Shown here in pieces: positions 1 through 6,726 of a stretch of 36,268 nt of DNA; the first letter of the stretch is position 1, and every line of letters starts with the position of its first letter. A program made the position numbers and the translations under genes. Below the pieces are notes generated by a model, which was not told the DNA's origin, searched no databases, and was given only the letters and a program-made list of their open reading frames with translations. The stretch covers positions 1-36,268 of the forward strand of contig CAZRYZ010000008.1 in NCBI GenBank assembly GCA_964604465.1, given 5' to 3'. The DNA is from Fluviibacter sp964604465 (lineage in GTDB: Bacteria > Pseudomonadota > Gammaproteobacteria > Burkholderiales > Rhodocyclaceae).

Positions 1-140
1 CCGACCCACCCGTCGTTGAAAAACCGGACCCGCAAGCGCTGGCGGAATGTCTGAAACAGTTGCCGCCTGATACGGTCGAGTCGGTGAGTGCGCACAATCA
101 GCGCCAGTTTGATCAGTGGCGCTCGAAGGATCTGGACTAG
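1..140 (+). CDS. C-terminal end of an unrecognised protein (5' truncated)
   Basis: An open frame runs from the window edge to a TAG at 138-140 and gives about 45 residues ending in QWRSKDLD. It is polar and proline-containing near its start (DPPVVEKPDP), with one cysteine. Codon use looks like that of the neighbouring genes, so it is probably the real end of a gene whose body lies upstream. The family cannot be named from this fragment. It faces the stop of the leftward gene at 155, only 14 bp away, so the two are convergent. Confidence 0.5.
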   Translation, partial: DPPVVEKPDPQALAECLKQLPPDTVESVSAHNQRQFDQWRSKDLD

Positions 141-154
141 GACGGATAGCGATC

Positions 155-1441
155 TTACTGAGGGACGGTGGTAGGCTCGGGCGGCGTAGTTAGCGCACCG
201 GGTATTGTTGCGGTGGGTATGTCTGCGGGGGATGGCTTGCCATAGATCAGCTCCAGGGCATGCTCAACTTTCGGCGCCTGGCCAAAGCAGGATTTCACAG
301 TTTCCGGATCCTGGTACCAGCGGCTGTTGCCATGCGCTTCATCCATGAAGGATTTCATGACAATGGCGATATCCGGGTTGGCGAGGCCAGCCGTGCGTAA
401 TTTTTCAAAAGCCAGGGAACAGGTGCGGGAAAGTTCTTTGCCCCTGGCGGTGGCCAGGATTCTTAGCTGACTGGGGGCAGAGTTGTTGAGAAGCTGCATG
501 AAGTTATCGTGTGAGCCGGGAACTGCATGGTTGAGGATGCGCTCAGCCGAAATGTTTTCCCGGACACCCAGGAGCGCCAGGTCTTCCACCGCAGGATAGA
601 AAAGGGTTCGGGCAAAACTGATGTCGAGGCGGATGGTAAAGAGATGCATTTTGTCTGCGGCAGGATCGGATTGCAGTTGTTGCACCTTCTTGTCGGAGAC
701 ACTCCCGATCTGGTCGGCACGGTACACGGGGATCTCGATAGTACGCAGGCCTTTGCGCAGGTCTGACCAGTTGAGCGAGACGGGTACCCGGGCATCGGTC
801 ATGCCTTTCATGAGCTTGTTCGCCCGCGCTTCGGTATCCGAAAGTACCGAGTTACCAACCACCGCCGTGGCGCCCCCGACAATGGCTGAGGTGCCACCGG
901 TAGCGACCAGGGTGGCTGCACCCAGGAGGAGTTTGGCGGAGCCGACATAGTCACTGCTGGCATCAACAGCGCTCCGTACGTTGATGGTGAGCATCAACTT
1001 GCCAGGGTTGAGGAGAGAACGGGTACCCAGGACGGCCATGGGCACGACCTGGATGGGCATGGTGCTGAGGGATGCGCATTCAGCCGCGTTCTCGCGCCCG
1101 TCAAAGGTGGCGATGGGAATTTCCATCTGATCCAGACGGCTCTTGAAGCCGCTGCCGGTGACGGAGAGGACCAACTGGATCTTGTCGGATCCCCAGAAGG
1201 TACTGGATGAGAGGCGGGCACAACTGCCTACCGGAACGACCTCGGAGGTGATGTTGACGTAGCCGTCACTACCTGGGCCATCCTTCAGCCACGCTGAGGG
1301 CTCCGACCGAATCAGTGTCGGGTGCATATCGGGAAAGAAAAAAGTACCCGCCAAGATGTTGGTCGATGCCAGGAGCAGGCCACAAAGCGTGAGGGCTCTG
1401 ACCGGCTTTCGGATGGACACATTGGTTAACATGGTCGGCAT
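155..1441 (-). CDS. Exported protein of unknown function
   Basis: I do not recognise this family. The protein is about 428 residues from the ATG at 1441. It begins with a signal peptide: basic residues RKPVR, a hydrophobic stretch, and a likely cleavage site after NILA. Around the middle there is a hydrophobic, glycine- and alanine-rich stretch of about 30 residues (LLLGAATLVATGG...) that could insert into a membrane. The C-terminus is rich in Thr and Pro. The open frame extends upstream to 1483, but that start would lie inside the terminator hairpin of the gene upstream, so ATG 1441 or 1432 is more likely; neither has a clear Shine-Dalgarno sequence. It is probably a secreted or envelope protein. 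Confidence 0.6.
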   Translation of the reverse strand: MPTMLTNVSIRKPVRALTLCGLLLASTNILAGTFFFPDMHPTLIRSEPSAWLKDGPGSDGYVNITSEVVPVGSCARLSSSTFWGSDKIQLVLSVTGSGFKSRLDQMEIPIATFDGRENAAECASLSTMPIQVVPMAVLGTRSLLNPGKLMLTINVRSAVDASSDYVGSAKLLLGAATLVATGGTSAIVGGATAVVGNSVLSDTEARANKLMKGMTDARVPVSLNWSDLRKGLRTIEIPVYRADQIGSVSDKKVQQLQSDPAADKMHLFTIRLDISFARTLFYPAVEDLALLGVRENISAERILNHAVPGSHDNFMQLLNNSAPSQLRILATARGKELSRTCSLAFEKLRTAGLANPDIAIVMKSFMDEAHGNSRWYQDPETVKSCFGQAPKVEHALELIYGKPSPADIPTATIPGALTTPPEPTTVPQ

Positions 1442-1470
1442 TTTACGATGCGGCATGAGATGCGGCACGA

Positions 1471-1497
1471 AAAAAAAGGGCACCCGAGGGTGCCCCT
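1471..1497 (-). terminator. Rho-independent terminator of the glycine-zipper lipoprotein gene
   Basis: Read leftward, GGGGCACCC, a TCG loop and GGTGCCC form a hairpin followed by eight T residues. It lies about 20 bp past the stop of the 1519-1809 gene and is correctly oriented to end that transcript before the next leftward gene. Confidence 0.85.
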
Positions 1498-1518
1498 TGG
1501 CTGCAAGCGATAAGGTGA

Positions 1519-1809
1519 TCAGTTGCCAGAAGTGCTTGTGGCCGATTTCTTCCCGGCCTGATAGCCCGAGTTGTATTCAGCCTGCTTGGATTTCTCGTAC
1601 TGGTCATACACATAGCCACCGGCTGCCCCGACGACTGCACCACCCAGTGCACCCCAGATCGGGTTGGCACCTGCGATGGCAACAATACCTGCACCGGCAG
1701 CGGCGCCAATGGCGCCACCCGAGAGGGTGCGTTGCTGGGTATCACTCATGCCTGAACAACCTGTCAGTGCAATCGCCATAGCAGGAACTAAAACAAATGC
1801 TTTTTTCAT
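1519..1809 (-). CDS. Glycine-zipper outer-membrane lipoprotein
   Basis: The 96-residue protein starts MKKAFVLVPAMAIALTGC, a lipoprotein signal with lipobox LTGC and the lipidated Cys at residue 18. Residues about 30-70 are a glycine-zipper (2TM) segment with repeated GxxxG/AxxxG spacing (GGAIGAAAGAG, GALGGAVVGAAGG). A charged tail (YDQYEKSKQ) and a Ser/Thr/Lys-rich end follow. Proteins of this type are small envelope lipoproteins; the exact role is unknown. The start is supported by AGGAG about 8 bp upstream. It is the last gene of a leftward group, with a strong terminator after it. Confidence 0.85.
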   Translation of the reverse strand: MKKAFVLVPAMAIALTGCSGMSDTQQRTLSGGAIGAAAGAGIVAIAGANPIWGALGGAVVGAAGGYVYDQYEKSKQAEYNSGYQAGKKSATSTSGN

Positions 1810-1839
1810 AGAAAACTCCTAATCAATGCTGTATTCGAC

Positions 1840-2188
1840 TTACTTGGCCGATTTTGCAGTTTTGCCAGCCGGTTTGCCGCAGGGAAACTTATTGCCGAGG
1901 AAGCGCAGGATCGTGTCTGCAGCCGGTGCCTTGGCGTATTTCGGATTGGCATTCGCCCAGGTCACGTATTCCTGGATGACATCCTTACGGGGAGGGGCCG
2001 GCTGATTGACGCAGATAAACTTGGGTGACTTCTTATGTTGGCTGTAGACGAGGTAGGTGTCATAAACCGCCTGGCCATAGATTTCACAGGTGACGAAGGT
2101 GCCCTTGTCGCCAGAGCAGTAGCTGACGAGCTCTTCCGTGCTCATGGCCTGGCTGGCCTGTGCCGAAGCAGCGACACCCAGAGTGGCT
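1840..2188 (-). CDS. Rap1a/Tai-like small exported protein (5' end in assembly gap)
   Basis: About 115 C-terminal residues are readable. They begin within the end of a signal peptide (TLGVAASAQASQA), and the mature part has STEELVSYC, FVTCEIYGQAVYDTYL, FICVNQP and a final FLGNKFPCGKPAGK. The four cysteines and this pattern resemble the Rap1a/Tai domain, which includes type VI secretion immunity proteins and many exported proteins of unknown role. No secretion gene is nearby, so an immunity function is not supported here. The start codon lies inside the N run at 2189-2288. The gene is 30 bp before the glycine-zipper lipoprotein and is probably co-transcribed with it. Confidence 0.65.
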
Positions 2189-2288
2189 NNNNNNNNNNNN
2201 NNNNNNNNNNNNNNNNNNNNNNNNNNNNNNNNNNNNNNNNNNNNNNNNNNNNNNNNNNNNNNNNNNNNNNNNNNNNNNNNNNNNNNNN
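2189..2288. other. Assembly gap of exactly 100 N
   Basis: A run of 100 N separates the DUF3300 gene from the Rap1a/Tai-like gene. The round length suggests a placeholder of unknown true size. The 3' end of one gene and the 5' end of the other are missing, so their spacing and any gene between them cannot be judged. Confidence 0.98.
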
Positions 2289-3193
2289 CTAAAGTTACCG
2301 CCACGGCCGCCACCACTCAGGTTGTTGGCACGGCGTTGGGAGTCTGCAGACCAGTTGCTGGTACCGCTGCGGCTGCCACCGCGCCAGTTGTTATTGGTGT
2401 TGCGGTTGAAGTTGTTGAAGTTGTTGTTGTTGACAGTGAGCGAGTTGCCACCGCCCCAGCCGCCACCGCCCCAGTGGCAGCCGCCCCAGAGGGCGGCGCC
2501 CACCGCCATGCCGACACCAAAGGAGAGTAGGGCTGTTCCTGCCACATAACCCGGCGGGTAATAGGTTGCCGGTGGATAAGCCGGATAAGGCCAGCCGCCA
2601 TAGACGGTATTGGGGTTATAGGCTGGTACGTAGACCACTTGCGGGTTGGCCGGCTGGATGACGATAGGCTGACCATTGCCACCACTCACGGTTTGCTGAG
2701 AGGTCGACTGCAGTGCACCGGATTGTTGTGCTTTGGCGCGTAGTCCCTGGATGGCATTCATCACATCTGATTGCTGGGCCAGAACGGCATCGCCGAGATT
2801 CTGGGTCCAGTTCAGTTGTGAGCCCATCATGCCAAGAACAGGGGGGAACGAAACCAGCGATTTGACGCTGGGATCCCAGTTCTGTTGTTGCAGGGCCTGG
2901 TTGAGTGCGTCGCCACTCAGGCGGCTGTTGGCTTTTTGCCAGTTGTAGGCTTCGGCCACTTCCAGCGGGTAGGTGGAGGCCATGAGGACCTGGGCCACCA
3001 GAGGATCCGGATAGAGTGCAATCGGCGCGACAAGAGAGGCTAACTGCGCCTGGCTGAGGTGCTGTTGCTGGCCGGAGGATTGTTGTGAATCCTGGGCATA
3101 GACCAGAGGCACGGCGGCCGGCATCGAAAGCGCTGCAGAAACCAGTCCCACCAGCAGGCGGGACGGCAGATTGAGGGGGTGTGAACGCTGCAT
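2289..3193 (-). CDS. DUF3300 family exported protein (3' end in assembly gap)
   Basis: A signal peptide (cleavage near VYA-QDSQQ) is followed by the DUF3300 domain at about residues 45-210. Its typical features are LASLVAPIALYPDPLVAQVLMAS, YPLEVAEAYNW, W-DPSVKSLVSFPPVL and VVYVPAYNP. Next come a proline/tyrosine-rich stretch, a hydrophobic GVGMAVGAALWGG segment and a tail rich in Gly, Asn and Arg that runs into the gap. The function of DUF3300 proteins is not established; they are cell-envelope proteins. The start ATG at 3193 follows a purine-rich stretch. It is divergent from fccA, with 131 bp between the start codons. Confidence 0.85.
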
Positions 3194-3266
3194 GAAAAGA
3201 TCCTGAGATAAAACCAGGTGCCTATACTAAACCATGTGGCTTGCTAAGGGATTTTTGCACCGCAAG

Positions 3267-3295
3267 TTGACATCAGTTAGGTTTTTTTACTAAAT
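3267..3295 (+). promoter_or_regulatory. Sigma-70 promoter for fccAB
   Basis: TTGACA at 3267-3272 and CTAAAT at 3290-3295 are separated by 17 bp. This places transcription start near 3302, about 23 nt before the fccA ATG. A good AGGAG ribosome site lies at 3314-3318. The -35 element is a perfect consensus, so basal expression may be strong. Confidence 0.7.
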
Positions 3296-3324
3296 GAAGT
3301 CTCTGTACCCAACAGGAGAGTTCT

Positions 3325-3633
3325 ATGAGAAAAAATAAACTGATCCATGCGGTGGCCATTGTCAGTTGCTCATGGTCATTAGCCGTGCAGGCGGCGCCTG
3401 AACAGAAGCCGGTCTACTTTGCCTCGAACTGCGCTAATTGTCATGGTACCGATGGTCATTCACCCACGGAAATCATGCCCAGTCTGGCCGGTCAGGATCG
3501 CCAGACCTTACTGGCCTCATTGCGAGCCTATAAATCCGGCGAGCGTGCCGGCACGATCATGCCCCAGTTAATGCAGGGCTACACCGATGCCGAGTTGCAG
3601 CAGCTTGCCGACTATTTTTCTGCACAGAAATAG
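3325..3633 (+). CDS. fccA: Flavocytochrome c sulfide dehydrogenase, cytochrome subunit
   Basis: A 102-residue periplasmic class I c-type cytochrome. A signal peptide (cleavage near VQA-APEQ) is followed by one heme-binding CANCH at residues 36-40. The likely axial methionine is Met79 in GTIMPQL. The C-terminal helix GYTDAELQQLADYFSAQK is typical of c553/FccA folds. It would take electrons from the FAD subunit encoded immediately downstream (stop and next start 9 bp apart) and pass them to the respiratory chain. Its size fits single-heme FccA versions rather than the larger diheme version of Allochromatium. Cytochrome c553 would be the alternative name, but the fccB neighbour settles the role. 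Confidence 0.9.
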   Translation: MRKNKLIHAVAIVSCSWSLAVQAAPEQKPVYFASNCANCHGTDGHSPTEIMPSLAGQDRQTLLASLRAYKSGERAGTIMPQLMQGYTDAELQQLADYFSAQK

Positions 3634-3642
3634 GAGGGCGTG

Positions 3643-4935
3643 ATGAATAATCCAATGAACCCGACACGTCGTCGTATTCTTCAGGCATTTGGCATTTCAA
3701 CCGGTGCCGCGCTGGTTCCAGGTGTTGCCTATGCGGCCAACCAGTCGGCGCCGCAGGGTAAGGTGGTCATTATCGGCGGCGGGTTTTCCGGTGCTACCGC
3801 GGCGAAGTATCTGCGTAAGTGGAGCGACAATGGTATCGAAGTGACGCTGATTGAGCGCTCGCCTAACTATGTTTCCTGCCCAATGTCTAATGAGGTGCTG
3901 GGCGGTAACCGCGATTACAACACGCTGATCCAGACTTATGATGCCTTGAAGAAGAAATGGGGTGTCAAGGTGGTCAATGCTGAAGTGACTTCGGTTGACA
4001 CGACGGCGCGTACGGTAAAAACCAATCAGGGGCAGTCGTTCAATTATGATCGTCTGATTGTGGCACCGGGTATTGATCTGATGTTTGACCAGATCAAGGG
4101 TTACGATGCCAAGGCGCAAAAGACGGTGCTCCATGCCTGGAAGGCGGGTCCGCAGACGCTGGCCCTTCGAAAGCAGCTTGAGGCGATGAAGGACGGCGGT
4201 ACTTACGTGATTTCGATCCCGAAGTCGCCGTATCGTTGCCCACCGGGCCCTTACGAGCGAGCTAGTCAGGTGGCCTTTTATTTCAAACGGCATAAGCCAG
4301 CCTCCAAGGTGATTATTCTCGATGCCAACGATGGGATTCAGTCCAAGGGTAAGTTGTTCCAGGCTGCCTGGAAGACTTACTATCCGGGCATGGTCGATTA
4401 CCGGCCCAACTGGAACGTGACTGAGGTGGATGCCCAGCGAAAGCAGGTCACCAGTGAGCTTGGTGATACGGTCAAGGCGGATGTGCTGAATATTGTGCCG
4501 CCAATGCGTGGTGGAGATATTGCTCAGAAGATCGGCTTACTGAATGTGAACCAGCGATGGGCGGGTGTGGACTGGGTCACCCTCGAATCCACGGCGGTGC
4601 CGGGTGTTCATGTGATCGGTGATGCGGTGTTTGCAGCACCGCAGATGCCCAAGTCCGGTCATATGGCCAATCAACATGGCAAGGCCGTGGCCTCGGCATT
4701 GGTGGAAATCATGGCCGGACGCGAAGCTTCGCCGATGCTGATGGCGAACACCTGTTACTCGATGCTGGATGATATCCACGGGGTGCATGTGGCGTCGGTG
4801 CACCGCTATAACCCGGAACTGAAAGCCCCTCAGATTGTTCCCGGTTCAGGGGGGGTGTCGGGTGAGGCCAGCCTGATCGAGGGGCGATATACCCATGGCT
4901 GGGCAATCTCAATCTGGTCGGACACCTTTGGTTGA
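3643..4935 (+). CDS. fccB: Flavocytochrome c sulfide dehydrogenase, flavoprotein subunit
   Basis: A 430-residue periplasmic FAD enzyme that oxidises sulfide to sulfur or polysulfide and gives electrons to FccA. It has a twin-arginine-type signal (PTRRRILQAFG... ending VAYA), then the FAD-binding GGGFSGATAAKYL near residues 45-57. Three cysteines match the known FccB arrangement: Cys79 (CPMSNE, covalent FAD attachment in Allochromatium), and Cys199 (YRCPPGPYE) with Cys371 (NTCYSM) as the redox disulfide. GVHVIGDA binds FAD. ATG 3643 is chosen because TAGGAGGG at 3631-3638 is properly spaced, while GTG 3640 is too close. Forms an operon with fccA and is followed by a terminator. Confidence 0.95.
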   Translation: MNNPMNPTRRRILQAFGISTGAALVPGVAYAANQSAPQGKVVIIGGGFSGATAAKYLRKWSDNGIEVTLIERSPNYVSCPMSNEVLGGNRDYNTLIQTYDALKKKWGVKVVNAEVTSVDTTARTVKTNQGQSFNYDRLIVAPGIDLMFDQIKGYDAKAQKTVLHAWKAGPQTLALRKQLEAMKDGGTYVISIPKSPYRCPPGPYERASQVAFYFKRHKPASKVIILDANDGIQSKGKLFQAAWKTYYPGMVDYRPNWNVTEVDAQRKQVTSELGDTVKADVLNIVPPMRGGDIAQKIGLLNVNQRWAGVDWVTLESTAVPGVHVIGDAVFAAPQMPKSGHMANQHGKAVASALVEIMAGREASPMLMANTCYSMLDDIHGVHVASVHRYNPELKAPQIVPGSGGVSGEASLIEGRYTHGWAISIWSDTFG

Positions 4936-4955
4936 TCTCTCTGGCGTCTTAACTG

Positions 4956-4990
4956 CGCCCCTGTTATGGTTCATGGCAGGGGCGTTTTTT
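4956..4990 (+). terminator. Rho-independent terminator after fccAB
   Basis: CGCCCCTG at 4956-4963 pairs with CAGGGGCG at 4977-4984 and is followed by six T residues. It separates fccAB from fpr, which therefore needs its own promoter or read-through. Confidence 0.85.
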
Positions 4991-5009
4991 CTATGAAGGT
5001 TTTGAGGCC

Positions 5010-5768
5010 ATGAGTTACTACACGCTACAAACGGTGACACAGGTTCACCACTGGGATGACAAGCTTTTCAGTTTTCGTTGTACCCGTGATCCGGCCTTGC
5101 AATTTGAGAACGGTCAGTTTGTCCTGATCGGTCTGATGTTGAATGATCGCCCGCTGTTGCGCGCTTACAGTTTCGTTAATGCCAACACGGATTCCGAGCT
5201 GGAGTTCCTGAGTATCAAGGTACCGGATGGGGCATTGACCTCACAGTTGCAGCATATCAAAGAGGGTGACTCTCTGGTTGTTAACAAAACAGCCAAGGGA
5301 ACCCTGGTGGTGCCAGATCTCAATGACGGCGCACGCCTGTTTCTCTTGGCAACCGGCACCGGCCTTGCCCCCTTTGTCAGTATCCTGCGCGGTGGTGAGG
5401 CTACCCAGCGATTCTCGGAGATCATCCTCGTGCACGGCGTACGCCGGGTTAGCGAACTGGCGTATCGAGAAGAGCTGGAAACCTTTGCAAAGCAGAAGGG
5501 TTGTTTCTACTATCCGACTGTCACACGAGAGCCCTTCGTGCATGAGGGTCGTATTCCGGCGTTGATCGAATCCGGTCAGCTCTGTCAGGACTTGGGGATC
5601 GCTCCCCTGAACCAGGCCACGGATCGGGTCATGATCTGCGGTAACGCTGCAATGCTCAATGACACACGGTCAATTCTGCAGGCGCAGGATTTCAAAGCTT
5701 CTTCGGCCAAGGGCCAGCCGGGCGATTTTCTGGTGGAGCATGCTTTTGCGGCGCAAAAACCCCACTAG
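5010..5768 (+). CDS. fpr: Ferredoxin/flavodoxin-NADP+ reductase
   Basis: A 252-residue cytosolic FAD enzyme exchanging electrons between NADPH and ferredoxin or flavodoxin. It has the FAD-binding RAYSFVNA at 51-58 (family R-x-Y-S), the phosphate-binding GTGLAPF at 116-122, and the NADP-side VMICGNAAML near 210. The C-terminus ends VEHAFAAQKPH; a short tail after the FAD-stacking region is usual in the bacterial Fpr subclass. Length agrees with E. coli Fpr (about 248). It is a single gene between the fccB terminator and a convergent DUF2189 gene 27 bp away. Proximity to sulfide oxidation may be incidental. Confidence 0.92.
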   Translation: MSYYTLQTVTQVHHWDDKLFSFRCTRDPALQFENGQFVLIGLMLNDRPLLRAYSFVNANTDSELEFLSIKVPDGALTSQLQHIKEGDSLVVNKTAKGTLVVPDLNDGARLFLLATGTGLAPFVSILRGGEATQRFSEIILVHGVRRVSELAYREELETFAKQKGCFYYPTVTREPFVHEGRIPALIESGQLCQDLGIAPLNQATDRVMICGNAAMLNDTRSILQAQDFKASSAKGQPGDFLVEHAFAAQKPH

Positions 5769-5795
5769 CGCGGGGAGCGGCTTTTGCCCAGATGT

Positions 5796-6572
5796 TCAGG
5801 CTGGTCGTTGCACCAAAGCGCGATAGGCATGCCAGGTAGCATGGCCGGCAATTGGCGCGGTATAGATCAGCCCCAGAAAACCGGTCAGGAATCCTACGCT
5901 GATCAACACGACCAGAATCAAGGCCCAAACAACCATCGCGCCTGGATTTTTGGCAACGACCGCCAGACTCGTCAGTGATGCCGTAACGGCATCGGTCTTT
6001 CGGTCGTACATCATGGGAACGGCGACGACACTAATGGCGAACATGAACGCGGCAAAGATCAGCCCGATACCGAAGTAGACAAAAACGAACTCAAGGTTAT
6101 CCAGACTAACGATGGCCTGAACAAAATCACCCATCTCGGGCAGTCCCGTGTTGTAAAACACGGCAAAAATCACGGCAGAGGCGCGTGCCCAGATTAGTGC
6201 AACCACGGTACTGACTAGCGCGAAGAGGGAAAGGTTCGACATATTGCCGCGCCAGACGGTGAGCGACTGACGCAGGCTGGGGGGTTGCTGCCGTTCTAGC
6301 TGGTCGGAGAGGTTGTACAAACCAATTGCCAGAATAGGGCCCAGAAGCATGAACGCACTGGCGGCCGCCAGGGTCAAACCAAAGGATGCTCCGTTGAAAA
6401 ACGCGATGGTCCAGCCCATCAGGGCGAAGCAGACCCCATAGAAAAGGCTGGCGAATTGGGCACGGATCAGATCACGAAATCCGGCTTTCAGCCAGGTAAA
6501 GGGGGCGCTGACCGGAACCTCGTAAATCTCCGGCAGGCGAGATGGTGTCTCGGGCGTGGTGCTGTCGCTCAT
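5796..6572 (-). CDS. DUF2189 family multi-pass inner-membrane protein
   Basis: A 258-residue integral membrane protein. After a polar N-terminus, motifs typical of DUF2189 appear: FTWLKAGFRDL, then about six hydrophobic segments. GPILAIGLYNLSDQLE is near residue 90, VVAVPMMYDRKTDAVTA near 180 and GLIYTAPIAGHATWHAYRAL at the end. Family function is not known. The gene is divergent from ovoA, and the TGTC-N3-GACA palindrome between them overlaps its predicted -35 box, so it may belong to the same regulon. Confidence 0.85.
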   Translation of the reverse strand: MSDSTTPETPSRLPEIYEVPVSAPFTWLKAGFRDLIRAQFASLFYGVCFALMGWTIAFFNGASFGLTLAAASAFMLLGPILAIGLYNLSDQLERQQPPSLRQSLTVWRGNMSNLSLFALVSTVVALIWARASAVIFAVFYNTGLPEMGDFVQAIVSLDNLEFVFVYFGIGLIFAAFMFAISVVAVPMMYDRKTDAVTASLTSLAVVAKNPGAMVVWALILVVLISVGFLTGFLGLIYTAPIAGHATWHAYRALVQRPA

Positions 6573-6602
6573 CGGGAGTTCCTTGGTGTAATGCTTTCCA
6601 AC

Positions 6603-6631
6603 ATACTAGGGATCAATTTATTTTTTGTCTA
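6603..6631 (-). promoter_or_regulatory. Candidate promoter of the DUF2189 gene, overlapping an operator
   Basis: Read leftward, TAGACA (6631-6626) and TAGTAT (6608-6603) have exactly 17 bp between them, giving a start near 6596 and a leader of about 24 nt. The -35 box lies inside the palindrome at 6624-6638, so a protein bound there would block RNA polymerase. Confidence 0.5.
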
Positions 6632-6638
6632 GGACAAA
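6624..6638. promoter_or_regulatory. Palindromic operator between DUF2189 gene and ovoA (candidate CarH/LitR-like site)
   Basis: TTTGTC-TAG-GACAAA is a perfect 6-bp-arm palindrome with a 3-bp centre. The core TGTC-N3-GACA also occurs at 16749-16759 and 16811-16821, flanking the promoters of gpx and the MerR/B12 regulator. The shared core and the same unusual spacing suggest one protein binds all three. The site lies 89 bp before the ovoA ATG. No strong ovoA promoter could be chosen; TTGTCT at 6625-6630 and TTGTAT at 6650-6655 are separated by 19 bp, a long spacer seen in some MerR-controlled promoters. Confidence 0.6.
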
Positions 6639-6726
6639 CTGAAATTTTGTTGTATCGTTACCCATAGCGTACTTGAATTTCCGGCAAACCCGGCAAACGT
6701 CTACGAGTTAAAGGATTGGAGCGCCC

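Noticed and set aside
1443..1483. Upstream start of the unknown exported protein at 1483
   Set aside because: Lies within the terminator hairpin of the upstream gene and adds residues before an already complete signal peptide.
2084..2188. Extension of the DUF3300 frame across the N gap into the Rap1a/Tai-like gene
   Set aside because: Again depends on arbitrary gap length; the sequence after the gap clearly encodes a signal-peptide end in another frame.
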